DNA from: Acarospora socialis
Lineage: Eukaryota; Ascomycota; Lecanoromycetes; Acarosporales; Acarosporaceae
Direction: 5' to 3'
NCBI GenBank assembly: GCA_025617375.2
Contig: JAMYGW020000005.1
Location: forward strand, 2,170,001-2,234,000
DNA length: 64,000 nucleotides
In this document: piece by piece, positions 25,898 to 36,969 of the stretch
Layout of the letters: each line of letters begins with the position of its first letter
How positions within the stretch are numbered: position 1 is the first letter of the stretch
The notes under the pieces: model-generated
Database searches by the model: none
The model's input: the letters and a program-made list of their open reading frames with translations, nothing else
Told to the model about the DNA's origin: nothing
Program-made: the position numbers and the translations under genes

Positions 25898-27123
25898 TCA
25901 TATACCTACTACCCTCTTAACGACGTCGCGGGGCATACAACTTCGAGAAGGATCAGTGTCTGCGCTGCTGTCTTGATCGTGGGGACTTACTAAACGGGGT
26001 CAACTTCTTTTAAACCAGGGTATCCTAACAAGCTCAAGCCTGCAAGGCCGAAGTTGGTATGAAAGACGTCCACCATATCACCAGGTCGATCCGCAATACC
26101 ACCCAGCTCAGGGTCCTTCCCGATATCAGTAAACATTCCAGGCGCGCATTGAAGCACATACCTGACACCTGAGTATGAATTTCGCTAATTTTCCTCCATC
26201 GATCCAGTGTAAGCGGCCTATCATGGCCAAGCTGCTCATCACCCACCAACTATAGCAGACATCCTCGAGCTTTTGTGGCCTACCGTTCAGTCCTCCATTA
26301 TCCAACTGTCTCTCACTTAGCCATCCACCTAACCTATCTTTATCCACCAAATCCAGGCGACCGGCGATTGCCAAAGCACCAAGACAGGTGAAGATCTGTC
26401 CGGCATGTGACTCTGCGCCTGGACTGACACCATATCCTCCGTCGAAATTGGCACATGCTTGAATGTGTGATACCGCTTTCGGAACGTTGACGAACGAGGT
26501 AAGGTTCAGTAATGACAAGGCGTTGAGGGCGCCGTAGAGAAAGCGGGTGTCGGTCTCGCCCCATTCATCCCCCGCGAAAGTGCCGGTTGTCTGATCTTGC
26601 AAGTCCGCAATGACTGAAAAGCCGATTAGTAGATATCAGAATTCCTCCGCAAGGTCCGGATCTACATTTGGCCACCTTCTCCTTTCCACCTTTCCCGTGT
26701 TTCTCTAATTCGTCAAGGGCACCAATCATAGCGAGGATCTGCACGGCGCTGACGGTATATAACATGTGGGCATCGTGTCCAGGAGCAGCGCCGAAGCCTC
26801 CACTAGCATGTTGGCACGACAAGACAAAATCGATCGTCTCATCCCGGGGAAGTGCTTCGGGATGGCCGAGCAGATGTAGGGCAGTGAGACCCCAGTAGAT
26901 TCCGTTCAGTCGTAGATGCTCAGTGAGCCAGTACTCTATCTCATCCCTCCGCTGAGTATTCTTCGTCAGTATTGGAGCGGAGAGAGAGAGTTGTAGCTAT
27001 GGGACAGACGGTATCAAGGCTTTGGATGTAGCGAACATGCTTGTCAATATATAACTTTAACTCGTCAGGAAGTTCGTTGGCATCCGCCCTACCGCCTCGG
27101 CCAGGGCCTGACACCAAAGACAT
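25898..27123 (-). CDS. BET2: Rab geranylgeranyltransferase (type II) beta subunit
   Basis: Five exons, complement(25898..25940, 25991..26115, 26162..26613, 26666..26951, 27010..27123), encode 339 aa, the family's usual size. With its alpha subunit it adds geranylgeranyl groups to C-terminal Cys of Rab GTPases presented by escort protein. Visible are the YIQSLDT start segment, [16 protein letters not shown], repeated alpha-alpha barrel segments such as [20 protein letters not shown] and NFDGGYG, and the zinc ligands in [10 protein letters not shown] (Asp, Cys) and DVFHTNFG (His). Introns are 46-58 bp. The first has a weak donor (GTCTGT) but joins SLDT to RRDEIEYW in phase, with a TACTGAC branch site. 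A longer 5' ORF from 27283 was not used, because the start at 27123 gives a normal N-terminus. Confidence 0.93.
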
Positions 27124-28006
27124 GCTTGTTTGTGATTGATACAGAGTAGTGGTGGACGTTAGCTCCTCGAAGTACCAAATGTTGGCTCCCGCAATTACTT
27201 CCCGGACTCACCCCTAAATCAAGCGTTTTTTCCTCCTCATACCCGTTGCGCTTGCAATCTGGCCACTCTTCCTCTAAACTCATTATTACTTATTATCTTC
27301 AAGCCTGGAACTACACCTGAACACACCTTAAACCACACCTAAAGCCTAGACTCACAGTTTTATTCATACTCCAACTCGATCTAGATTTGAGTACAGATGC
27401 AAGTTAGCCCCCGAGTTTAGGCATTTGCTTAGGCATGAATTTAGATACTGTCTAAGTTTCGGGCAGAGGTTAGGCAGAAGTTCAAGCATAGGTTTAGGTA
27501 TAAGTCTAGGCGGAAAGGTCTGAAGTCTCCAGGTTAGAGGGAGAAAAGCGGGGGAGAGAAGTGGCTGGGGTGAATCCAGAAAGAAACTGCAAAGTTGAGG
27601 TGATTTGACAGAAAAGCTACTTGTACCTGGACAGACCCATGTATTTCACCTAGTTCGTACGGAGTCTTACCATTCAAGTTGTGGGTTCGCATCGAGCATC
27701 GCCCGCTCAGCAGCAGCGTTCCATTCGTGATCTCCCATATCAAGGGTGGTTTATTGGTGTGCTGCGGCTGCGATCTGCCATCAGTCCGCAGCACATGGTT
27801 GGCTGATCTTGCGAGCTCAGCCAGTTGCGTACTTCGAGGCTCCGAAGCCTGATCAGCTACGATACGTGCCGGGCGCTGCACAGCCCAGTGCACATGATTT
27901 ACTATGCCTGTTACCTCGTGTCTACCTTACATTATCTTTCCTGTCTCAAAAACGTTCCTCTCGTCACATATCTATATCTACTACTGTGGAAAAGCATCAA
28001 CCTTTG
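27124..28006. promoter_or_regulatory. Divergent region between BET2 and the NACHT-ankyrin gene
   Basis: The two genes diverge across 0.88 kb. The BET2-proximal half contains the inverted 12-bp-period array described separately. The gene-proximal part near 27.9-28.0 kb is pyrimidine-rich, as expected of a fungal promoter. No gene is supported. Confidence 0.5.
27305..27524. repeat. Inverted degenerate 12-bp-period array
   Basis: From about 27,305 to 27,380 the plus strand carries C-rich 12-base blocks (CTACACCTGAAC, ACACCTTAAACC, ACACCTAAAGCC). From 27,413 to about 27,524 it carries the opposite orientation (GAGTTTAGGCAT, TTGCTTAGGCAT, then GGTTAGGCAGAA and GTTTAGGTATAA). The two halves are therefore head-to-head copies of one unit, which also occurs near position 200-360. 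Divergence is high, and the period was judged by eye. Confidence 0.5.
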
Positions 28007-31000
28007 ATGGCGTTCGCTCTCAGCTCAGATCATGTTTCTACCAGCGTACTTCAACTCGATTACTTCAATTTCGAAATTTCACGATGTCTAGATGAATTAC
28101 GCTTCAGCCTAGGAGAGTATTCCGAAGAATCTCCTCATATCAAAGCTGAGTTACCTGTGCTGCAAGATACTCTATATCGTTTTAGGAAATATGTCAATGC
28201 CCGCACCATAAGAGAAGACAATGAAGGAACTCTACTACATGCTCTCGAGGAATGTCGAGAACAGTTCAAATTGCTTCAATCTTAGGTTGAAAAAACAGTA
28301 CAAACGCCATGTGACGCCTGGAAAGGAAAGAGCAGAAAGGCGTTTTCTTTACATGATGATGCAGACGACAAGAGCATGTTCAGAATTTTTCGGAAATATA
28401 TTGAGATCCTGGCAAGCTATCATGCCGTCACTTCGGCAACACTGCGATCCTTGAAGAAAAGAGGTATGCTTTTCCTCAACCAAGGTGTTACTTCAACTAA
28501 TACTAGTTTCCAGAAAAAAGGCTAGTCAAAATCTGCGATTGGCTGTCAGCACCAGATCCATCTCCAAATCACCAGAGAGCACTCGAGCAACGTCAAGGCG
28601 GCACCGGCCTTTGGTTTCTTGAGAGCGAACAATACAACAAATGGAAGACGGACGCTGGATCACTTCTCTGGATACAGGGACCTCCGGGATGCGGCAAAAC
28701 AATTCTAAGCACTGCGGTCGTCCAAGACATGATACAATGTACCCGCGACGACCCTGGGAAGAGAGTTGTATACTTCTACTTCGACTTCCGGGACACTCAG
28801 AAGCAGAGACCTAGCTCGATGTTAAAGTCGATGATCACTCAGCTCTTGCAGCGCTGTCTGGAGATACCGTCGGCCCTGAACAAACTGTTCTCGCATCGCG
28901 CCCTGAGGGAGCAACCAACGCTCTATGCATTGCTAGCTGTGCTGCAACAGTTCTTGAAGGAAAACTCCTTTGTTTCATACCTGATTCTGGATGCTCTCGA
29001 TGAGTGCAGTTCTCAAGCTGAGCTAATGGGCATCATCAAGAAAATTGCTAGCTGGCGAATTGCGAATGCACACATTCTAGTCACAAGGCGGAAGGAGCAA
29101 GATATCCAAAGCTCACCTGAAGCCATCGTGCACAATTCTATATATCTTCACAGCAATCTAGTGGACAAAGACATTGGCACATATGTTCAACAGAGATTGC
29201 CTGAAGACCAGGCGATACGACATGAAATTGAGGCAGCGTTGATGCAGCAAGCTGATGGAAGGTGAACCTCTCTCTCCATCAGCCCAGAAACTGATGTAAT
29301 AACGTTCCATTAACTCGTAGGTTTCAATGGGTGGTATGTCAGCTGAATGAGTTGAGAGGGTGTCTAAATCATTCAATGCTACGGAGATCCTTGGTGCAAC
29401 TGCCAGCAACCTTAGAAGCAACATATGATCGAATGTTGAGTGGTATCGATAGCCACCAATTTGAATATGTGCGCTGCATTCTACAGTGGCTCACTTTATC
29501 TACTCGGCCACTCCGAGTGGAAGAGCTGGCCGAAGCGCTCAGAATTGCGGTTGACGGCTCTCCTACATTCGATACGGATCAACTTCTCGCAGATCCCTTC
29601 GATATACTAAGAATCTGCCGAAGCCTTGTTACTATAACAGACAAGTCTGGCCATGCACTTGGGAAACCTACAGGCGAAAATCTCCCCGATCAGCAGGATA
29701 CAGATACGGAGCGTTTCTTCTCTTTGGCTCATCACACTGTCAAAGAGTACCTGCTCTCTGACAGCATTCAGGATGGTCCCGCAAAGGCGTTTGGTATTCA
29801 AGCTGCGGCTTCGAACACACTCATTGCTAAAAGCTGCCTCATATACATTCTACAGTTTCAAGAACACGACTGCCTAAGCATCGAGACTCTCCGAGAGCAT
29901 AGCTTTGCCGAATATGCCGCACGGTTCTGGGCTATTCATGCTCGAGCAGCGGAACAAAAGGCAACATCGATGTACAAGCTAATCAGACAGCTCTTCTCAC
30001 CCACTAATGGTGCGTATCTCAACTGGATTCGAATACACAACTTGGACGAACCTTGGACAGGCTTCAATCTTAGCAGAAGCTTACATGAAGTTCCAGCTCC
30101 GTTGTACTACGCGTCATTAGCTGGCTTGACTGCGGTTGTACGGCTATTTGTAAACGAGGTGGGGGTAGATATCAATGCAACAGGCGGACAATATGGCAAC
30201 GCACTGCAGGCGGCAGCAGGCGAAGGTCATGAAGAGGCTGTGAAGGTGTTGATAAAGGCAGGAGCGGATCTCAACGCTCAGGGCGGATATTACAGCAGCG
30301 CACTGCAGGCGGCATCAGGCGAAGGTCATGAAGAGGCTGTGAAGGTGTTGATAAAGGCAGGAGCGGATCTCAACGCTCAGGGCGGATATTATAGCAATAC
30401 TCTGCAGGCGGCATCAGGCGAAGGTCATGAAGAGGCTGTGACGGTGTTGATAAAGGCAGTCGCGAATCTCAACGCCCAGGGCAGATATTACAGCAATGCT
30501 CTGCAGGCGGCATCAAATGAAGGTCATGAGAGTGTGGTGAAATTGCTGCTGGAGTCGAAGCCAAATCCACACACCAAGTATGACTTCTACAGCACTGCTC
30601 TGCAGGCTGCGTCAAATCAAGGCCATGAAGGAGTTGTGAGGTTGTTGCTGGACTCATGGTGGGTGGATCCTGATGCTCGAGGTGAATATTACGGCACTGC
30701 TTTACAGGCTGCATCAAATCAGGGTCATGAGACCGTGGTGAAGTTGCTGCTGAGTGCAGGGGCAGATGCTAATGCCCAAGGTGGGAGATACGGTAATGCC
30801 CTACGCGCAGCATCAATTGCAGGCAATAAAAAGGTGCTTCAGCTGCTCCTCAAGCATGGGGCGGATGCCACCGCGGAAAGGGAAGACGTATGGTTGAAAG
30901 CTGCACGTGAGCATACATACGGAGATGTTTCGCAGCTTGTTGAGGACATTAAGGTGGCTAACTCTGCGGAGTCATCAATAAGCATGACGTTTGACTGCGA

Positions 31001-33056
31001 GATACCTGCTGTCATAAGCTTGGGGGAACACCAGCTTGGGAAAAGAAGAGAGCACTGCGTGGATGAGCTACTAAACCACGTTGTCCTTGTGGCGCGGACC
31101 GCCACCACTAAACAGTCCCGAGGAATAGAAGCTCTCACTTGTCTTGAGTACATGAAACGACGATGGGATCCTCTGGGAGAGCAGGTATTGAGAGATACTT
31201 CAGAACTTTACAGAGTAGGACCGGGTTTTAAGCTCGAAAATTGTAAGTTCCAACACTTTCGCCACAAGCCCCTCGTCAAGAAGTCTTGGTCTGTTGAGTC
31301 GACCGTGGCCATCTACAAAACTGACACACGCCTAGCATACAAAAACATGCATCAGTGTGAAACCCGATACATTCTAGCTTTCAACTCCAACTTCTCCCAA
31401 CTATCGGTTGATATTGACAGTGCCATACTGGATCACAGATTCGTCACCTTGATCAGCGCTTTTGATTGGCTCTGTAGAGCAATTCGGACTCCCAAGGACA
31501 TTCATAACTACGAGGGGCTCCCGCTTTCGTCATCTTCCTGCAGGATGTTTCAATCAAACGCAAAACACAAGGTCAAAATTGGATATGAACCATCAAAACA
31601 TGGAATATGCCTTGACTTCTCACTGTCAATAGAATCTTTCGGATACACGGAACACGATTGCTGGCAGCAACTCTTTCGCTCTTGCTTCGTAGTTGAAGAC
31701 AAGGGACTCTCGGAAGATCAAAGTCCTCATGGGAAGGGCTTGGAAATGTCATTTGATCTCATGGTCTCTCTTGCAGCTGTTGAATACCCGGTCCAAGTTA
31801 ACGGCGGAGTTGTTCTTGTCGGATATCATACTCTCTTGGTTCCCACACAGCTTGGAGAAGACTACGTTCAATTTCATCTTGAAGTCGACGAGAATCACCA
31901 GATCAACCCTTTCACTTTGAGTTACGGCAAAGGAATTTCCGTAATGGACTACACGCGATTCAAGAATATGCGTTGCTTCGTTGGCTGGTGTGAGATCGCT
32001 CATATCAAACTTGGAACCCAGGGACTCCCAGCCAAGGTTAAGTACTCTGGAGCCCAAGAAGTAAGGAGGACTCTGAAATTGACAGGCATTTCGGCGGGTG
32101 TCCAGGCTTTATCCGCGAGCCCATTACAAGCTGGACTGAATGGCCAGGCACAGTTCTCTTTCGTTTTCCATTGCCTAAGCTTCAGCCCTGCATCAGTGTA
32201 CACGAAGATGCTTTTGGATGCCTCGAAGCAAGTTGTTTTGATCTTGGACGTTGCAGCTCGACGGTCGTGGCTCGTCCCAAAACTGAGTGTCGTACTTCAT
32301 ATGGCTCATGCTTGGACCATCGAGAACAGTCTGGCGCAGACTACACTTTCAAGCCCGATACCATTTGCAGATCCCCACGGTAATGGAGCCGCTCTTGTAC
32401 AAGCATTGGAAGGCCACGGCGACACTATCATCTGCGGTCAGGGCGACGACTCCTTCAGGCTCCGCAGCCTATTCTTAGGCTTGAACATTAACCTGCTCGA
32501 GACCGTCAGTCATTGCGTCAGGAGTTCCAGCAAATCGCTCTACGGGTTCGAGTTCATGGACATGGTCACGCAACCTGGAAGAGGAGGATTCATGAAGAAG
32601 ATCAAGATCAAATTAGGTCAGAACTGGCTTGCACTGGCCAATCTGGTGGACGCAGTGATTGTCTGCTCGGAACTCGGGGAGGCGATGGCGCCTGCGAACG
32701 GAAACTCTCGCCGGAGCTCGAAGTGCAACAGTCTTCCTACCGGACAGGATTATCTCGCTGCCCACGTTTCTTGTCTGTGTTGTCTCGCAACCCGCGCTGG
32801 TAGAGAGTTCACCCAATCCCTGCAATCTTCGCGAGTTATGCTATCACAGGGAGAATTCTGGACGATCTCCGGGGAACCTTTTGAGACTTGCATCCATGAC
32901 GACCACAACACGGAGACGTGCTGGAATAGGGTAGGCATGGTTCAGAAGGTAGGCCAGAATAGCATTCTTCATGGAATGCGTTCCATTCTGGAGCAAAAGC
33001 ACGCAATAGGTCCAGCAACAGTGTTTCCGGAAGGTGCTGTTGTTTTTGGTAAATAG
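28007..33056 (+). pseudogene. NACHT-ankyrin NLR/STAND gene with in-frame TAG near its 5' end
   Basis: Exons 28007..28463, 28514..29261 and 29321..33056 would give 1646 codons. The N-terminal helical region continues in the same frame across a TAG at 28283-28285 with no obvious intron. The NACHT domain has Walker A IQGPPGCGKT and Walker B YLILDALDEC. A winged-helix-like stretch (QWVVCQLNELRGC, LEATYDRML) leads to about eight ankyrin repeats (30.1-30.88 kb). A further 690 residues or so follow that I cannot name. Fungal NLRs act in non-self recognition and cell death; that role here is family knowledge. Both introns are in phase, and everything after the TAG is open. Possibilities are a recent nonsense allele, read-through, a shorter product from the ATG at 28376, or an unrecognised mini-intron. 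Confidence 0.8.
30183..30875 (+). repeat. Seven tandem 99-bp ankyrin-coding units
   Basis: Seven consecutive 99-bp units, each 33 codons, begin at 30183, 30282, 30381, 30480, 30579, 30678 and 30777. Units 1-3 are almost identical at the DNA level over the GAAGGTCATGAAGAGGCTGT part, while units 4-7 have drifted. This points to recent duplication or gene conversion in the first three. They lie inside the NACHT gene and encode the GHEEAVKVLIKAGADLNAQG consensus. Confidence 0.85.
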
Positions 33057-33501
33057 TAAGACGAGTTGGGCAACTTTTCTGTGATCTTGACATAGGAGGA
33101 GTTGAATGGTGGAAGCGCTTTCATGCTTGAGTATTACCATTTCTCACAGGGCCCGATTCAGGACCCTTGATTCAGTTGTCGCGACTGATAGTTGTGGGAT
33201 TTTGGGGCTTTGATGAGACTTGGCTTAGCGATTGATAAGGCGTGTGAGGATGGCTAGGGCTTGAGTCGTCATTGAGGAGAAACTGCCGGCCTAGGCAATG
33301 AACCTCCGCCATTTGTCGTTGCTATAGGAGCAGGTATGAATCTCTATTCATTATTCTATGCTACATGTCGTTTTATTCACTTGCCCAACAAAACAATCGA
33401 GGGGCAACTTCAGCGCTACCTGCTATGGGACGTATTCGGGCAGATATAACGATTTAAATACAAAACCCACAAGCGCCCATCGAGCTAGATTCAACCGTAG
33501 C
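33057..33501. other. Convergent gap between NACHT gene and SNU13
   Basis: Both genes end here. It should hold two 3' UTRs. No other feature was seen. Confidence 0.5.
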
Positions 33502-34079
33502 TCAGATCATCAGCCTCTCAACATTGTTCTTCAGCGTCTGAATCTGGCTCATCAGATCGCTGGCCTCGTTCGTCGTGATGCTCGCCGCTATAACTGCACG
33601 ACTCACTCCGCACGCTCTCCCCAAGGCAATCTTGCTTGGAACGTACACGTAGGGCACATTCTTGTCTTCCGCGAGCAAGGGGAGGTGGAGGAGAATCGCC
33701 AAAGGAGACGTGTCTGAGTGAATAGGTTAGCGTGTATTCCAACGGCAAAACCTTGGATTTTCATCCCAGAATAATCAAGGGGTGAGTATCGTACCGGCGG
33801 CAAGAATGATGATTTCGGAAATGCCACGGTTCAGGGTTTTAGTAGCTGTTAGATGCGCTGGTCAGCCGTGTGCTCCTCAGAAGCGAAGAACGAAGATGCT
33901 TGGACGAACCTTCGTTAGCGCCTTTTTTCAGTTGATGATAGTGCGATGCTTGCTGAACGAGGTCGAGGATGGTTTGGGTAAGAGTTTGGTCGGCTATAGG
34001 CCAAGCTGTTGAAGGTCAGTCATGCTACGTTATCGACCTGGTCTTAGGCAAGCTCACCGGCGGAAGTTTGGTCAGCCAT
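33502..34079 (-). CDS. SNU13: Snu13 / 15.5K RNA-binding protein (L7Ae family)
   Basis: Four exons, complement(33502..33713, 33795..33845, 33910..34005, 34058..34079), encode 126 aa, the same length as yeast Snu13. It binds kink-turns in U4 snRNA and box C/D snoRNAs, serving both the spliceosome and rRNA methylation. Hallmarks are [40 protein letters not shown] and [10 protein letters not shown], ending in VERLMI. The first exon codes only seven residues plus one base (MADQTSA). Introns are 52, 64 and 81 bp and keep phase; the second has an unusual GTTCGT donor. Splitting of this short gene by three introns explains why most of it is not seen as one open frame. Confidence 0.96.
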
Positions 34080-35584
34080 GATGTCGGCGTTTGTTGGCGA
34101 AGGGTTCACTGCCTCTACGATGGCTCGCCCTTTGCACAGTGGTCTATGACGCTGGAGAAGTGCAGTAGTCGATGTAGTGAGAATAAATTTGGATGACAGC
34201 CAAACCACGAGAATAGCAAATTTCTCGCAGGTGTAACTTTCGGCCCGTTCTTTAGTCCGGCAAGGCTTCGAGGGTTCGTTCCGTCTTAGCGCCGGCTGAT
34301 CCCGCAGATGATAGCCCTACCAGCTGATTAGGTAAGTATTCACCTCCGAGCCCTCCCTATCCCAGTCCAGAAGAAGTTGTCCAGACTTTTGAATAACTTA
34401 CAACTTCTGTTTGGCCATCACAACTCTCAAGTTTTGTCTTCACTCTCTCAGCATTACCAGCTCTGACTAGCTACCGCAGATTCACAACGAATGTTTCCTT
34501 GGGAGGCGATCGCAGACCGGCAAGAGTGTTTGCAAGGCCTGCGATAGTAGTACAGAGATACCATCCAATACGATCAGCCAGGAAAAACGTACGACCGCCT
34601 ATTAACAGCGCCCTACGTGGACCGGGCCTTGCCAAGCTTCTTCGCTCCACGTTGGCCGACTTGCTCGCTACCTCAGGCATTGTTGGAGTGTTGAGACGTT
34701 GAGACAAGTGGGTTATAAGTTCGGTCACCGAGTTACCTAGTACGAGAATCCAACCGTGATGGTGGAATACTGCTTCTACGAGTACATAGGCTCGCAGACA
34801 GAACATGATCAGCACTACGTCTAACAGCAACTGTAGGATCAAGAGCCTATAGAATCGGAGAACGTCTGACTTCGCTATCAACTTCTGTCAAGGTGCAATT
34901 CGAAAGAGATACGGACTGCTGCCAAAGCTAGTCGCCACTGCAAAGGCCATGAACGAGAGGGTGTGGATGTAATTGAAGCCTGCGCCTTTGGCGGAAATAC
35001 TTACATGGAAGACCAGTCAACGGGCTTCCACGATTCCCATGGACTGCGGCAGTTACTTGTTCAATTGATGGAGACAGTCTGATGCCACCGAACAGCAGGT
35101 GTGCAGGCTGATCCTTGGGTGGTGCCTGGCCTTTGATGTTTCCTGTATCGCTTGTCTGATGGGGCTATACGGAGCTTATCTTTCTGACTACAGTCCTCAT
35201 CCTACATGAGCCGTACGCATGGTCGTTTTCTTTATGGAACATCACCGAGTCCACCCTTGTCTATTCAGACCTAGATGTCAGCATTGTATATTGGGTCTCC
35301 GGCCAGGAGAGGGATGGATGTTCAAGTATATGCAGTATCCAGACACACCGCTCCACACCTCAAGCAGCGTTTCAACCTATGCTCATCCTAACCTGAATAC
35401 CTGAGGTCAATGGATGAAGTAGTGAATATACAGGGCTAAGTCTTTTTATATTCTTCGACGACCTACCTTACACTTTGATGACACCTACTGCAGGTGTGAC
35501 GTTAGGCAGGGCTGGGCATAGCGTGTTTCAGTGGGAGGACTAAATTAGATTCCTGCCCCCAATACCTAAACCCCTGACTGTAAG

Positions 35585-35695
35585 GTACGAAGGCTATTTG
35601 CAAAATTGTCCGGCACCACACCAAACGTTTAGCGACAAGATCCTACCCTCGAGATTTGGTGTGGTGCCGAACAGTTTTGCAAATAGCCTTCGTAC
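35585..35695. repeat. 111-bp inverted repeat (MITE-like hairpin)
   Basis: Two 41-bp arms, 35585-35625 and 35655-35695, are inverted copies with two mismatches, both C/T transitions; the loop is 29 bp. The arms begin GTACGAAGGCTATTTGCAAA. No coding capacity is present. It may be a miniature inverted-repeat element or a transcribed hairpin. A clear target-site duplication was not identified. Confidence 0.75.
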
Positions 35696-36189
35696 AACCA
35701 GTAGGTACTTCGTACACTAACTACGGTAAGGTACAAGTACCTGAGGTACGAGTACAGGACAGGTACGGCAAGGCTCGAGTCACTCTGGTAAATTCCGACC
35801 AACTGCGGCAGCGATTTCGAGTGAGGTAAGGTAAGGTCCCGGGCAGTTGACGTTTGATGTTGATCGAAGCGGAGTATCATACTACGCGTCTTTCAACTTC
35901 ATAACCGCTTTTGCTGTCTCTCCGGACCCTGATTCGTTGCCACAGCGCCCCATCTCCGGGTCCGTTGTCCTTTCGATCAACTCAGGACCGACGACTATCT
36001 CGAGGTTGGCCTGCAGCAGAGATCCCGAAGGCCAAAGCACCTCAGCTATCTTGACACCTGTTCAGACCTATAACTACCTTACCTTTTCTGTCACCGCATC
36101 TAGGCCCCTGCCGCATCAGCAGAGCCGCGTATACGCCAAGGCTTCCTGCTTTCTGGAATGCATAGTTACCTCAACCAGCGCTGGGCGCA

Positions 36190-36786
36190 TTAATCGTTAA
36201 TCTCAGTGCTTCTCCAAGAGTAAAGTCTCCTGCGGTATCGGGGTGGTGGCACACTCGTCATTTCTCCGAAGTACACGCATACACCGGAGCTCCTGTCGTC
36301 TGCAGGATCCTGCGCCCGAGCTTTTCGTCGGTTTCGAGCGTCTTTTGGCAGCTGGTGCCTGCAGGCATCATACATGGTTTGGAAGAGCTCCCGGTTGTGC
36401 AAAATGCTGGTAAGCAAATGTGCGTTCAGGAAATCATCATCAATCCAGATACGCTAAGGTTGTGATACCACTCCATTCGTGTAATTCTCCCTCCGTGAAG
36501 CGAGCAGCGTCTGCAAGCAAATCTTTCGCGGATATCTTTGCATATCAACAAATGTGGTTCGATTGGTCGCCATTCTTGAAGTGTCATATTGGCTAATTGA
36601 CGTGTCATACCTTGCAGAGCCGACAAACCGTACAACAACAGTCTGCCTATCCACCAAGAGCCACTCGAAGGTTCTATTGCGCCCAAACGTCCAGCGTGTG
36701 TTCTGCAGCATACCCGGCATAGCTTTGTACTCTACACAAAAAGCCTTCTGCCTAGTCGAGAACCGGGTTCCCACTGCAAGCAGCAA
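36190..36786 (-). pseudogene. Probable degraded gene of unknown family
   Basis: Reading the minus strand, a frame from 36786 gives residues such as RWTFGRNRTFEWLLVDRQ. Another frame, ending at 36190, gives HLLTSILHNRELFQTM and VYFGEMTSVPPPRYRRRLYS. The two look like parts of one protein, but they change frame near 36,460-36,490, where the coding-like sense also passes briefly through the third frame. No standard intron explains this. I do not recognise the family. It could be a broken gene or, less likely, a gene with an unusual intron. Confidence 0.35.
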
Positions 36787-36969
36787 GGGTTATTTCTCCA
36801 TCCTGCTTCGCACTAGGGGTTGGTACAATCAAGGGGTGTCATTTGGCATAGTCGCCAGTGCTATAGCAGCACTTGTGGAACTAGATACTTCAGGTACATT
36901 CTCAAGAGCACCAGCTCTCTGTTCTTTATCTCCGGGGATTTCGTTCCGTTTGAAAGCAGAGCTAAGACT

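Larger units (their letters stand above)
34080..36969. other. 2.9-kb gap with hairpin repeat and gene remnant
   Basis: Between SNU13 and the RhoGAP lies a region without an intact gene. It contains a 111-bp inverted repeat at 35585-35695, GGTAAGGTAC-type words between 35.70 and 35.84 kb, and a probable broken gene on the minus strand (36190-36786). A 136-codon minus ORF at 34471-34881 has hydrophobic stretches but no recognisable domain and is not called. Confidence 0.5.

Noticed and set aside
27089-27283. Upstream ORF as a first exon of BET2
   Set aside because: The ATG at 27123 gives the normal family N-terminus; splicing from this ORF is not needed.
34471-34881. 136-codon minus-strand ORF with hydrophobic stretches
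   Set aside because: No domain, no conserved pattern and no supporting context; likely chance.
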